Shown: positions 1 to 10,795, numbered from the stretch's first letter. The stretch: DNA of 64,000 nucleotides from Fragilaria crotonensis (GCA_022925895.1 JAKSYS010000031.1:1-64000); one strand, 5' to 3'. Program-made: numbers and translations. Notes: a model not told the origin generated them from the letters alone.

Positions 1-25
1 CGCAAAACTTGTTGCCGATCACGCA

Positions 26-1789
26 ATGAACCAATTTCTCGTCGCCTTGTGCGTTCTCTTGTGCATTGCCACCGGCGCTGCTACAGCTACGGATCATACG
101 AGACTCGTCTTTGGCAATGACGCCGATGATGCTGCGGTTGTAAATGTCCAGTTGGATCCTACCGACATCGGTCATCGGGATCTTGCTTCAAGTTCATGCA
201 ATGTTTGCAGCAGTGCTACTACTGTCGTCCGGACTTTGGAGATTCGCTACGATTTGCCCTCGGCAACGTCTTCGTTGCAAGGCAAGAATGCCACATGTGT
301 TCAAGCAACCTATCCTGCGACTGCTGTTGTTCAACTTGCGGACTTTTCCGTCTCCGTGAAACAGGGAACAGGAATCACCATTAACGGTGCTATTCCCGGA
401 AAGCTTGAGTTTGACATTAGTGGTTTCGGGAAGTGCTACATTGACACATCGTGTTCCTCGCCGCTCGTTATCGGTGACAAGATTGGTCCATTCCTCGTTG
501 TCGCTGGCAATGATTGTCCAGCTCTTGCTCCCATGAGCAGCCCAACGAAGACGCCCACTAGCACGAAGCCAACGGCGGCGCCAACGAAGAAGCCAACTGA
601 GGCACCGACCAGGAAGCCAACTGAGGCACCGACCAGGAAGCCAACTGAGGCACCGACCAGGAAGCCAACTGAGGCACCGACCAGGAAGCCAACTGAGGCA
701 CCGACCAGGAAGCCAACTGAGGCACCGACCTTGAAGCCAACTGAGGCACCGACCAGGAAGCCAACTGAGGCACCGACCAGGAAGCCAACTGAGGCACCGA
801 CCAGGAAGCCAACTGAGGCACCGACCAGGAAGCCAACTGAGGCACCGACCTTGAAGCCAACTGAGGCACCGACCAGGAAGCCAACTGAGGCACCGACCGG
901 GAAGCCAACTGAGGCACCGACCAGGAAGCCAACTGAGGCACCGACCAGGAAGCCAACTGAGGCACCGACCAGGAAGCCAACTGAGGCACCGACCAGGAAG
1001 CCAGCTGAGGCACCGACCTTGAAGCCAACTGAGGCACCGACCAGGAAGCCAACTGAGGCACCGACCAGGAAGCCAACTGAGGCACCGACCAGGAAGCCAA
1101 CTGAGGCACCGACCAGGAAGCCAACTGAGGCACCGACCAGGAAGCCAACTGAGGCACCGACCAGGAAGCCAACTGAGGCACCGACCAGGAAGCCAACTGA
1201 GGCACCGACCAGGAAGCCAACTGAGGCACCGACCTTGAAGCCAACTGAGGCACCGACCAGGAAGCCAACTGAGGCACCGACCAGGAAGCCAACTGAGGCA
1301 CCGACCAGGAAGCCAACTGAGGCACCGACCAGGAAGCCAACTGAGGCACCGACCAGGAAGCCAACTGAGGCACCGACCAGGAAGCCAACTGAGGCACCGA
1401 CCTTGAAGCCAACTGAGGCACCGACCAGGAAGCCAACTGAGGCACCGACCAGGAAGCCAACTGAGGCACCGACCTTGAAGCCAACTGAGGCACCAACCAG
1501 GAAGCCAACTGAGGCACCGACCAGGAAGCCAACTGAGGCACCGACCAGGAAGCCAACTGAGGCACCGACCAGGAAGCCAACTGAGGCACCGACCCGTAAG
1601 CCAACTCAGACGCCAACGAGGAAGCCAACACCGACGCCAACCCGCGCTCCAACACCGGCGCCAACCCGCGCCCCAACACCGACGCCAACCCGCGCCCCAA
1701 CACCGACGCCAACCCGCGCCCCAACCCGGGCGCCAACCCGCGCCCCAACACAGAACACCAACCCGCGCCCCAACACAGACGCCAACTAG
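26..1789 (+). CDS. Secreted Thr/Pro-repeat protein, copy 1, C terminus frameshifted
   Basis: This encodes 587 residues. The ATG at 26 opens a good signal peptide (hydrophobic residues 4-20, then Ala-rich). The same frame is open upstream to the window edge, but the paralogue at 29356 supports this start. Residues about 22-165 form a Cys-containing globular domain resembling domains of other diatom secreted proteins. From residue about 170 the protein is Lys/Pro/Thr repeat: 42 units of KPTEAPTR, then APT-type repeats. Such a tract is likely extended, O-glycosylated and extracellular (cell wall, mucilage or adhesion); this is inferred. Compared with the paralogue, one extra A near 1754 shifts the frame, so the last 12 or so residues are off-register and stop at 1787-1789. 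Without it the frame would reach the TAG at about 1825, in the same SQPA ending as the paralogue. This may be a pseudogene step, an allele or an assembly error. Long antisense frames here are artefacts of the stop-free repeat. Confidence 0.8.
   Translation: MNQFLVALCVLLCIATGAATATDHTRLVFGNDADDAAVVNVQLDPTDIGHRDLASSSCNVCSSATTVVRTLEIRYDLPSATSSLQGKNATCVQATYPATAVVQLADFSVSVKQGTGITINGAIPGKLEFDISGFGKCYIDTSCSSPLVIGDKIGPFLVVAGNDCPALAPMSSPTKTPTSTKPTAAPTKKPTEAPTRKPTEAPTRKPTEAPTRKPTEAPTRKPTEAPTRKPTEAPTLKPTEAPTRKPTEAPTRKPTEAPTRKPTEAPTRKPTEAPTLKPTEAPTRKPTEAPTGKPTEAPTRKPTEAPTRKPTEAPTRKPTEAPTRKPAEAPTLKPTEAPTRKPTEAPTRKPTEAPTRKPTEAPTRKPTEAPTRKPTEAPTRKPTEAPTRKPTEAPTRKPTEAPTLKPTEAPTRKPTEAPTRKPTEAPTRKPTEAPTRKPTEAPTRKPTEAPTRKPTEAPTLKPTEAPTRKPTEAPTRKPTEAPTLKPTEAPTRKPTEAPTRKPTEAPTRKPTEAPTRKPTEAPTRKPTQTPTRKPTPTPTRAPTPAPTRAPTPTPTRAPTPTPTRAPTRAPTRAPTQNTNPRPNTDAN
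590..1597 (+). repeat. 42-copy, 24-bp coding tandem repeat (KPTEAPTR)
   Basis: There are 42 exact-length 24-bp units (1008 bp) with almost no synonymous variation. The eighth residue is Arg (AGG) in most units and Leu (TTG) in units 6, 11, 18, 27, 34 and 37. Single units carry Gly or a Thr-to-Ala change. The irregular spacing of the Leu units suggests expansion by unequal exchange of blocks. The paralogue at 29356-30339 lacks this array. Confidence 0.95.
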
Positions 1790-1825
1790 CGCCCCAACAC
1801 TGGCGCCAACCAGCCAGCCAGCATA

Positions 1826-2386
1826 GACGCCAACGACGAAGCCAACCACTACTAGGAGCCGTACAAGCACAACACTGCCTTGAGCGCTGAGCACACCTAG
1901 GTACCCCTCGATATGGACAGTTACTCTACTGTTGTAAGATTTGAATAGTGAAATAAGACAAGTTTGTTTAGTAGATAGCGAGCATTGCGTAAACTATATC
2001 TTTGTTCTTCACATTGCATCAATATGTCGAACTTCGGGTGTGACCTCCATAGCCCTTCCGTAGTGAACAAAGCTTTCTATTTACACTTTACACACCTGCA
2101 TCGAATAGTACAGCGTAGGGCATTGAAAAGAATTATACAGTAAGACAGTAAAACAATATGGAGGACTGTTCAATTGTATGATGGGCAAGACTATCACCAT
2201 CGCGACGCCGAGAAATCTACTAGAGTAGCTGGAAACAGGTATTACGTGTACTCAGCATCAAGTGCAATAACCTGCAAGTTCATTGGACGTAGGTTATCGT
2301 CTTCCTCAATTAAAGTAGTTCCAATAATGCTACGGCCCTCGTTCATTCGCGTGCGGACACCGTGATGGATCACGTTGAGAGTGCCA
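1826..2386. other. Intergenic spacer, duplicated
   Basis: No gene is visible. The sequence is a diverged copy of 30340-30904, the spacer between the repeat-protein gene and the convergent helicase, and belongs to the same duplicated block. Confidence 0.7.
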
Positions 2387-3530
2387 CTACCACGATCCCG
2401 ATCGTGGAGATGAACCGCTGGACCAGCTGCCGTAGTTCGCGGAGCACACGAGACTCTCATCACGCACAAGGTTCAAAGGCTTGTACCGCCTGTCATCGCC
2501 ACCTTCTCCTCGTCGACCAAAGTGATTTGTTTCTTCTAAAGCAACACCTGGCACCCTGTCCAGACCAGTTCGCCTCGCAAATTTAGCATTGATCGGTGGC
2601 GTTCTCGACAATCCCATGTGGGATGCCATGGAATTGCAAAACTCCACTAAACGTGGCAGCCCCGCGGTACCAACGCTCTTGAGTCTGCCGTTGTAGTACC
2701 CCAAGGCACATCGATAGGTGTCTTCCGCTGCTTTGACGAGGGAAGCGTTGCTGTTGGTTCGTATCGATTCCAGAACGGAGGTCAACTCGCGCCGAACCTT
2801 GGATACGGCATCATCATCGTTTGCGTCCACCAGTGCCTGCAACTTCTCGTGAACGGGTATTTGGATTCCCTCTTGCTGCAACGTTTCTGAAAATCCGGCC
2901 TCCTCTTCCGTCAAGACCAAAATCCCTTCTCCAGACGTACCCGCTCGTCCCGTACGCCCCAAGCGATGCACGTACGCCTCGGATGACATTGGCAATCCAA
3001 TTTGAATCACGTGAGTGACGTTGGGATAATCAACCCCACGGGCAGAAACGTCCGACGAAAACAGAGTTCCCTTCTGGAGGGTGCGGAATCGCTGACTGAC
3101 CGTAGTGCGATAGGCTTGGGTCTTTTTCGAATGAATTTCAAGAACGTAATGCCCACTGCCGCTCAGTCCGTAGTTAAAAAGCTTGGAATAGAATGATACC
3201 ATGGACGTGTTGGGGAAAAAGACCAGAATCTTGGGTGGCTGGGGAGCAGGAGTGTCGTCGTCGTTTTTCCTGGCAGGTTCGAGTTCCATGAAAATGCCGG
3301 ATGATTTCGACGGCACTCACCCCCATGTTCTTCTTCAAAATAACATGCGACTGACCGACAATCTTACTTGTTTGATCGGACTTGTCCACGCTGATACAAT
3401 CGATACGTTCAAAGTCAGTCTTCATAAAGTCGTGCAAAAACTTGAGGACAGATTCGGGGATTGTGGCAGAGAAGAGAAGCGTTTGCCGTTTCTCAGGGAG
3501 TGCGGATACATTCTCGGCAACATCAACCCC
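2387..3530 (-). pseudogene. Truncated DEAD-box RNA helicase (second copy)
   Basis: This is a near-identical copy of the C-terminal half of the helicase at 30905-32833. It holds the SAT motif, the ARGVD motif, the HRLGRTGR motif and the C-terminal extension ending in GSW. Homology stops abruptly near 3525, just before the SALPEKRQ segment, so the Q motif, the Walker A motif (TGTGKT) and the DEAD box are absent. An extra A near 3292 (a run of four A where the intact gene has three) shifts the frame between the two surviving parts. It is therefore a dead duplicate. It lies convergent to the repeat-protein gene, exactly as in the intact block. Confidence 0.9.
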
Positions 3531-5101
3531 TAATCTGATCACAACTAAAGCCCAAATCCACCCTGTTACTGCTCCCATTCATGCGCATCATCCGTTCATG
3601 GCGAATCAGCCACTTCAACCTTCGCCAATGCAGCGGCGCTGGATGACGAGAAGGTAACAAAGGATCTTATAACCCACGGGTTTTGTCTGATGCTATCTGA
3701 CAACCGTCGAAAGCTCCAATACGTCCGCTCCAGTAGAGGAATGCACAGTACACAGTACTGTATTCGAGCGGCACTGGAAGTAGTCCCAGCTCCCAGTGCC
3801 GGTACATGTACATCCTATGTATGTCCTTGTACAGTACAGTACCGGCATTATTTAGTGTAGAGTGTAGAGTGCGTTGCGTCCGTACGCAATTATTTTGGCC
3901 AATCAAATATTTTCCTGAAACTAAAACGCAGTACATCAGTTTTACTTAGAATGAGTTTGCTAATCAAACACAAGTCAGCTATTTTAATTACATGAGCAAA
4001 GGCCAATACTTACAAGTGAGGAATCCTTAAGTAAGCGACTAATTTAACCAATCAAATGTTTTTCTGAAACCGAAAGGCAGTACATTGATTTTACTTACAG
4101 TTGCAAATGCAAATACTTAAAGATGGGGCTCCTTAAGTTACCAATTGATTTGGCCAATCAAATAATTTTCTGAAACTCAAAGGAATTAAATCAAACCAAA
4201 TCTACTGCCCTTTTCTTAGATGCTTGAAATTTTATTTAGATTGACATTGGAAAATAATTAGTGACTGGAATACTTAAGTATGCCCCCTACTTAGATACGT
4301 GAAATTTTATTTAGATTGACATTGGAAATTACTTAGTGACTGGAATACTTAAGCATTCAATCGATTTGGCCAATCAAATAATTTGCACTCAAGCACCGTT
4401 CATCATGATGCATTTGACTCGGACCCGCATCATGCAGTACTATGATTATAGCACAACACTTTACTCATTGCAAATGACAACAAACAAAACAGCACTTTGT
4501 TCCTCATTGAAAAGAAGCAAAGGCATCACTTCGTCCCTGAACTATGTCCGGTTGCTTCTTGTAAGGTGATTTGTATGCGGTAGCAGTACAATCAGGCTTG
4601 GAGGATGTTGTGTCTGATTGGTGCGTGAAGCAACTTTCCTGCAAAAGTCAATTCTCAATTATATTGTCAAGGTGCGAGGATGATTTGCACGCATGACATT
4701 CACTTGCCTTTGCATTCATGTACGTACTCGTCTAATCTATCTTTTATCCAGGAGCATGGTGACCGGAGAGATAAGATATCAGTGAAGGGCATCAAAAATC
4801 CAAATTTTTTATTTCAAACTGCTCGCGGGAGCGCCAGTCAAGAATGTGTCATACTTTCCCAAGAGTTCTTTATTGGATTTGTAACCAGATTCTGATGCTC
4901 AATGGATAAATGAAGACTGGATTCAATCAAATCTTGTCCAAACATTCAAGAAGGAGACAACCATCATTAATCATTATGTATAGCAACGATATAACTTGAA
5001 TCAGTATTCAATACAACTCTTGCCCTGAAAATTAAATGCAAATCTTGCCCTCGTATGAGGTTGTACACTGTAGTCATCACCAAATCCCCCCTAATCTTCT
5101 C
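3531..5101. other. AT-rich gene-free region
   Basis: No convincing gene. The stretch 3700-3860 is rich in GTAC, CAGTAC and CCGGTAC words. From 3890 to 4395 it is a degenerate repeat (separate entry). The rest, to the end of the Crypton at 5102, is featureless AT-rich sequence. Confidence 0.6.
3890..4395. repeat. Degenerate AT-rich direct repeats
   Basis: The phrase GGCCAATCAAAT followed by TTTTCTGAAAC recurs near 3898, 4050, 4153 and 4368 (the last copy truncated). Between them a unit of about 78 bp built on TTTATTTAGATTGACATTGG and ending GACTGGAATACTTAAG occurs twice back to back (about 4218-4295 and 4296-4356). It looks like a small decayed satellite or the remains of a non-coding transposon. 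Confidence 0.7.
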
Positions 5102-7055
5102 TCAACGGTCATTCTTATTTGTAAGCTTTCCTACGGCCAGTGGCCAGGCACCAGCAAACAAATTGTCAGTTATCTCGGGTTGTGAATCGAGCACATCAGC
5201 AGTCATTCCATTGTTCTCATCAGCATCACTTCCGTGGACATGCTGAATTATGAATTTGCAAACTACCTTCATGTTAGACAACCGGCATCGGTCTGCATGT
5301 GTTCTCATGTCCTCATTGTCCAACAGTCGATATGGCCTTATCCTCAGGAGTTCATTGCCATGCAAGAATAGATCCCAGCACGGCTTTACTGTCAATGTCT
5401 GCGGGAATGCAAAGTCTGGGGGCACCTTGAAGAATTTACCACGATCGGGATGATACCAAGTGAGCCACTTCACAACTCTCCGAGTTGGAGCTTCAGAGGC
5501 ATTTGACCGTTCCTCCGATCCCTTTCCTGCTGCCTCTCTGAGTCGCTTTAAAAGCTGCTCTTGCATTGTCGTTAGCATAGACTGAACATTGGCAAATGTC
5601 ATGGGTAATGCACCGTTGACTTCAAATTGCTGCAGCAACTGCACGCGCACATTTTCTCAGGTACTTCAGCAATATCACCACGGATTTCTTGTACTTGTTG
5701 AATCAATGTCTCCTTTATCTGCTCTGTTGCAACAACTTGAACAATATGCGGTGGTACACCTGTTGCCGTCATTCCTGTTGCTTTACAGTGTCCGTTCCCG
5801 AGCAATACTTTCATTTGCAAGTTTGGCAGGTGTCTGGATGTCCACAACCTAGATGAGCGTAAGCGATCATGCTGACCAAGTGTCTGATCAAGGTAGTCAT
5901 AATGATATGCCAGTGTGGCTAGAAGACATGGCAGGCATCCCTGAAATTGCTCGGGATAGGCACCAACGTCTATTACAGAATTCAAGATGACCGAAATCTC
6001 AGCAACGGGCTGAAATGGGGTGGAAGGGTGGCAAATGATGCTGATTGAAAGTCAAGCCCTGACATTACCCAAGCCACAAATTGGTCATTTCCATTGTTAA
6101 CAGCTGTAATATACCGATCACGGACTCCACACAGTGACCAATCTGCACGTTGACAAATTGCATCGCGATCTGGGGCTCCGGGAAATGATGCACAATACGT
6201 TGCTCCAGCCTTGCGCCCAGAGTGCTTTCCAAGCTTGTTTCCGCTCACCTGAAGGTATTCTTGTGCCCTCTCAGATCGCACAGTATCAAAAAAGACTTCT
6301 CCAAATCGGTCATATGCATCTCGAGTGAAAACACTGCTGTACCTTGTTCGGCTGCCATCACTAAACACATGTCTCGCAAGTGATAAAACTGGACAAATAA
6401 CAGGATTGAAAGGATTTGCTGCAATATGCTTTCCTTCAACCCGTTCTCCTGCTTGGTCAGTTTTGCTTCGTGGCGGAAGGACCACAATCATGTCATTATC
6501 CATGTGAATGAAATCGTACTTCATATTTGCTACTGTGATCGCCCTTGCAATGAGATTCCATGTAAGGACAAAGAAAAGGTGTGCATAATTTGTCGCAGTT
6601 CCAAAATCCTCGAAAAAAAGTTTTGCAAGAAATACAAAGGCAGTGAATGAGTAACCGACTTTCCCTTCATGCTGGTCCATTGTTCCATCTGCCTTGAGGT
6701 TTGCAATCTTTCTCTTGTGCCCCTTATTGAACCGTGCAAGAAAAGTATCGAGGTCAGCAGACACCCTGACCACTGGCTCTTGTGTGCTGTACCACCATTT
6801 CAGTGCCGACACATTTTTTCTGAGTGTTGACGCAGTTCTGACTGAACCATCATCCTTCTGTTGGGACTGCATGCCCATGAATTCCTTGATAAACTCATCT
6901 GGGAGTGGTGGATCATCAAATATACCCTCACCCCAGTTCTCGTTTTGTTGTGCAAAATCTTTCATCCGTTTGATTATCCCTTGGTACGATTTGATTGTTT
7001 CGGGATGCCTGTCGTTGTTTGCTGTTGCCTCTGCTGCTTCTCTGTTTACATTCAT
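5102..7055 (-). mobile_element. Crypton-type DNA transposon, tyrosine recombinase with two frameshifts
   Basis: The first 357-residue frame (7055-5982) has a tyrosine recombinase catalytic set: Arg171 (NLIARAI), Lys198 (PPRSKTD), His278 and Arg281 (KHSGRK) and Tyr315 (VRDRYI), with an N-terminal SAM-like core-binding region. Two further frames continue it without loss of homology. A one-base change near 6013 moves PPHF into QPVAEISVIL, and one in an A run near 5655 moves VPE into NVRVQLLQQ. The last part (5650-5102) has the Trp-rich WYHP...PYRLL segment typical of the C-terminal DNA-binding region of Cryptons. The start at 7055 follows a stop-rich spacer. The element moves through a circular DNA by tyrosine-recombinase chemistry and needs no long terminal repeats; its exact ends were not found. 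Two frameshifts mean it is probably inactive. Confidence 0.82.
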
Positions 7056-8870
7056 GGTGATTCTGAATCAAAGCTTCCCTACTCAGCTTGCAAAGGAGAT
7101 GTGTGACTTAATTATTGTGATTTCGATGTTTGAGCAAGCAGTTTTGATTTTACGATACTAAGTTAGTCTGCCAGGTGTCAGGGTTGTCATAAAAAATCTG
7201 ACAGACCGGGAGAGGTCAAAGATCCCAATGCATTGTCTAGTACAACATCTACAGAGTTGCTACATGAAGGAGGATCAACGTGATCCCAAGGTTTTATCAA
7301 AATTCATCTGACAACCATCTGACAGTGCACTGGAAAACCGTATGTGCCATCTGACAAACCCTGGGGATCTAATAGACAAATAGTACAACAGAGTAGAGAA
7401 TTGACGTAGCACTTGAGAATTGATGGCACGACCAAGGCTAATTACGTCGTATGCATATTCATACAAGAACTAAGTATGTATTCTCAACGGAGGTAGTGAT
7501 TTAGTGTAGTACCAGGTACCGCTACCTATGATCTACGAGCTACTTGTACTCTAGCTCTATCTGCATATGAATAGCAGAGCGAACTATGAATTCCTCGCGC
7601 GCTTCCGGGTCCGCTGGGATGGGGTACAGGGTACACACTACACACTACACACTACACACTTGATTCCGTGCAATCCTTGGACGATGGCGATTGCCCGAAT
7701 CTTTTTTGTGCTTTTGCCCCAATTGCTCCTCTGTGTTTCTCACGACATCTCTCTGCTACTATGATTGATTCAAACATATACTCATGCTGACTTCACCAGT
7801 TTGTGGGACCACAACCATATATGTACTTCAACCATCTGTGGTTGCTCAAAATTTTGCATGTACCATTCTTTGTGGGGCCACAGTTGAGCCGCGGTGGCAT
7901 GTTCCGCTTGAGTATGGCCAAATGAGAACAACAAAGAAGAGCAAGTAGATGACAGGGTATATTCAACGTCTATTTCCGACCAAAGCATCAGCACCAGTGG
8001 TGAGGTTTCCCACCTGGCTTCTCATCCTTATGCTGGCTTGATCCAAAGAAAAGCGTAGCACTCATTCTTGTCCTAAATCAGCAAGTACCATTACCCGTCA
8101 TACTGGTACTCTGACTGGGCGAGAAACAATCTAATTGCACCTTTTGCAGTCCCATTGTAATCTCTTGAGAAGCTTCAAACTGAACCTGCTCAACATGATC
8201 AGAAGAATAAAGGTGAAAGGGATCAGCAGCAAAAGGCATTGTCTGTGGAGTTCAAGGCTGGCTGGTGTTAAAGAATTACTTGTCATGAAGAATGAGGAGT
8301 TGAAAGCTTTTGATTCAGAAATGTATTCGGAGTCAGAGAAAGAGTGTGTGTGTCAACAAGTCAAGAAAGTGCATACAAGGTGGAAGTCTCACCGCCAGTT
8401 CTGGAGTAGTATGGCAGGCAGTGTGGGTGACAATGAGGAACTGAGCACCAATGTAGTAATATGCCAGTAGTATTAACAAAATAATGCATCTATTATAATA
8501 TAATGCATCTTGTTATTCTAGTACATTTGTAACCCCACTTTGTGCAGTTCACATTGATACCCTTCAATGTTGCCAGGTAGAAGCCTCATGCCTTGCTGTT
8601 TAACTTAAGTATGAAATAGCATAGTATCATGAATTACGCTTGTATTGGCATAGTATTATATAGCTATTCTTCAGTGTGAGAGTGTTTCCAATCCAAATTG
8701 TGAGCAAGGAGGGGGGTTGGAATCAATATTACTTGCAAGAAGTGAGCCAGTGCCCACCATCTTCATTAATAAAGAAACTTTGCTGCCCCGCCCACAAGAC
8801 ATCAACATCTCACTTGACAGTAGAAAGGGGGAGGTTTGTAAGGATGCTGCCTGTAAGGTCTGCGACTTGT
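7056..8870. other. Gene-poor spacer
   Basis: No gene is supported. It contains a GTAC/TACC-rich stretch near 7500-7560, a 7-bp microsatellite at 7631-7661, GGGACCACAACC-type short inverted repeats at 7800-7890, and a 111-codon open frame on + at 8135-8470 whose charged composition could be a decayed coding relic but matches nothing I know. Another 69-codon frame (8717-8923, +) is equally unassigned. Confidence 0.5.
7631..7661. repeat. 7-bp microsatellite (ACACTAC-type)
   Basis: About four head-to-tail copies of a CACTACA heptamer lie directly after GGGTA. Confidence 0.85.
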
Positions 8871-8899
8871 TAGGTATCATTCAGACTGAATTGGCATCG

Positions 8900-9190
8900 C
8901 AACAATACAAGGGAATTTGCAGCTAACTTGTAAAAATTGTATGCATCTTTTGCTGGATCACTTCTATGACCACCTGTGAATGGGACCAATATCTTTCCCC
9001 CAGCCAAATCTGCAGTATTGCCACCAATGATGTAGTTACCATCAGGAAGTTGCTTGAACTACTCAAATAGCAGCATACTATGTTCAACATTTTCCAGGTG
9101 CAATGCATCACCCCATAGTAGAACATGAGATGACATTAGACATCGCATACCGCCTGCACATTCAAACCAAATACACCACCATGCATAGTG
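8900..9190 (-). pseudogene. PIF/Harbinger-like transposase relic (DDE domain fragment)
   Basis: Reading the minus strand from about 9180, one frame gives MHGGVFGLNVQAVCD, a typical block of DDE endonucleases of the PIF/Harbinger type. After a frame change it gives LPDGNYIIGGNTADLAG followed by LVPFTGGHRSDPAKDAYNFY, which matches the block around the conserved acidic residues and the (Y)N-F-Y-x-S motif of these transposases. The downstream SQLRI...FG..KWRI block is not recognisable and one in-frame stop lies between the blocks. It is a short decayed fragment of a cut-and-paste DNA transposon. Terminal inverted repeats were not found. Confidence 0.68.
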
Positions 9191-9589
9191 CAGTACACCG
9201 CACGTGCCCTTAGCGTAGTGCGATACAGTATACTATATTACTAGTATCCAGTACTACAATACAATGGCCATGTATAGTACTTGGATATACCGGTAGACTA
9301 GTAATACCATAGTACAGTGCAACAATAGAACACTGATCCTGTACAACAGTACAACCGTACAACAGTAGAATGAGAACTGTTTGACATCTCTTGGAGACTC
9401 ACTGAGTCTCCTAGATGAATGAAAGAGAACAGTCCAATCCCACCAAGGATGGGACTGCTCTCTTGCTTTTAAACTAGTCTCATAACTTTTAATAAGGTGC
9501 AACTATTAATCCTTTAAAACTAGCTACAAATTAGCCTCCAAAATAAAACTGATTACTTCGAGCGTAGGGCACATAGTCGTGACCAGAAT
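9191..9589. other. GTAC-rich spacer with short palindromes
   Basis: 9190-9380 is dense in AGTAC, GTACAACAGTAC and similar words. 9393-9411 is a perfect 9-bp-stem palindrome (GGAGACTCA/TGAGTCTCC, one-base loop). 9417-9470 can fold with GAACAGTCC against GGACTGCTC. No gene is seen. Confidence 0.6.
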
Positions 9590-10130
9590 GGTAGGATCTG
9601 GCTTAGCCCATAGGTTCCTTGATCATTGGATGTTTTGTTATTGCGTGAAACCCTTCAGTGCATCCAATGCATCATCATACCAAATTGGCAGTAGTACTCA
9701 CTGTGGCAAAGTCCTTGGCTCCTTTCTTGATGTTAAAGTGTGTTGTAGGCATGTTTGTATCCAATTTGGGACATTCATCCCTTAGACTGCCTTACAATCC
9801 AAACATTTGCTGCCACTGAGATATCACAGTCGCACTGCAACAATGATCAAGATTCACAAAAAAAATGTTTTTTTGCAGTACGCAAGATTCACCAACAAAA
9901 ATGTTTTTTGCAGTTCACATCTGAGCTTCTGATAGGTTCCCACTAGATGCGACAGTGATGCAACTTTGCTTCCCTTGTAACTTTCATCAAATCCCTGGTC
10001 AAAAATAAAATATAGGGAGTGCATGCTATCCCAGATATCAACCAAGGCATCGTTGCTATCATCGTCCGCAGCATCAATGCTGTCAATTGTTGCCACAGTG
10101 TGCGGCTATGATTTTGCTGGGCAACGTGAC
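9590..10130 (-). pseudogene. Unassigned coding relic
   Basis: Minus-strand frames have protein-like stretches separated by frame changes. The 5' part (10096 downward) reads as an acidic segment with DAADDDSNDALVDIWDSMHS, and a later part contains KLDTNMPTTHFNIKKGAKDF, followed in another frame by PIWYDDALDALKGF. Composition and charge suggest a real former protein, but I recognise no family. It sits on the same strand just upstream of the Harbinger-like relic and may be part of the same transposon (for example its second, DNA-binding gene); that link is inference. Confidence 0.4.
9848..9918. repeat. 35-bp imperfect tandem duplication
   Basis: CAAGATTCACAAAAA...TTTTTTGCAGT at 9848-9880 is repeated at 9883-9918 with small changes in the A and T runs. 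Confidence 0.8.
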
Positions 10131-10195
10131 AAGTGACAATCTGCATGACAAGCATCCTCTGTACTCGAGTACTTGTACTGTACTACAGTACATCG

Positions 10196-10795
10196 TGACA
10201 GTATTCGTGTGATCGGTACGCGAGTACTGGCCGACGGTAGACTTAAGGTTAGTAGGACCTAGAAGTCTGCCGTCGGACTTGACGGGAGAGGAAGCGAACG
10301 TGACGGATCGTCCAGCTTTGGGCGTGGGAGTCCTGAAGATGTGGACCATGATGGTAGATTTGTTGTTACAAATATGTAGAAGATGTAGAACTAAGTAGTA
10401 AAGGCCTTTACTGTTTTTGGTTTGTGGAAATTATAAGTTAAAATGTAGATGAAAAATGAAAGTGAGATCTCCAACATTAGTTGGAGTCTCACAAAAGTTA
10501 TGTTGCTTTAATCCCACTTGTTGAGTGGTGTTTGAGTTATGGATCCCATAGTAAAAGTTGTGTTGTCAATAAAATTGACAACACAACAGATTTGAATACT
10601 TAGGGAAACTCAGGGCAACATAATTTAAATTCCTTGCATGGTCGCGGGACCCAGAGTTCTGATTCGCAGAACTACTGGAACGGGTCACGGACAGGCTAAG
10701 AAAAATATAGGACTGTCTATCGTATTACCGTATGGTTTTTAACCTTACAGTAATTACGAGTAACAGTGTGACAGAGTGACAGTAGATCTTTAACA
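10196..10795 (-). repeat. 3' LTR of outer Ty1/copia element
   Basis: 600 bp, almost identical to 28038-28630. It carries a perfect 14-bp stem hairpin at 10557-10587 (GTTGTGTTGTCAAT, loop AAA) and a second smaller one (CTCCAAC/GTTGGAG) about 80 bp before it. Confidence 0.95.

Noticed and set aside
590-1597. CRISPR-like array
   Set aside because: Units are contiguous without spacers and lie in a coding frame of a eukaryotic secreted protein.
194-1894. Minus-strand open frames of 566 and 397 codons over the repeat gene
   Set aside because: They arise because a stop-free 24-bp unit keeps every frame open; composition is nonsense repeat ([16 protein letters not shown]).
3680-7320. TCTGACAACC words near 3697 and 7309 as possible ends of the Crypton
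   Set aside because: The match is about ten bases, the flanks differ, and Cryptons do not need long terminal repeats; not enough to set boundaries.
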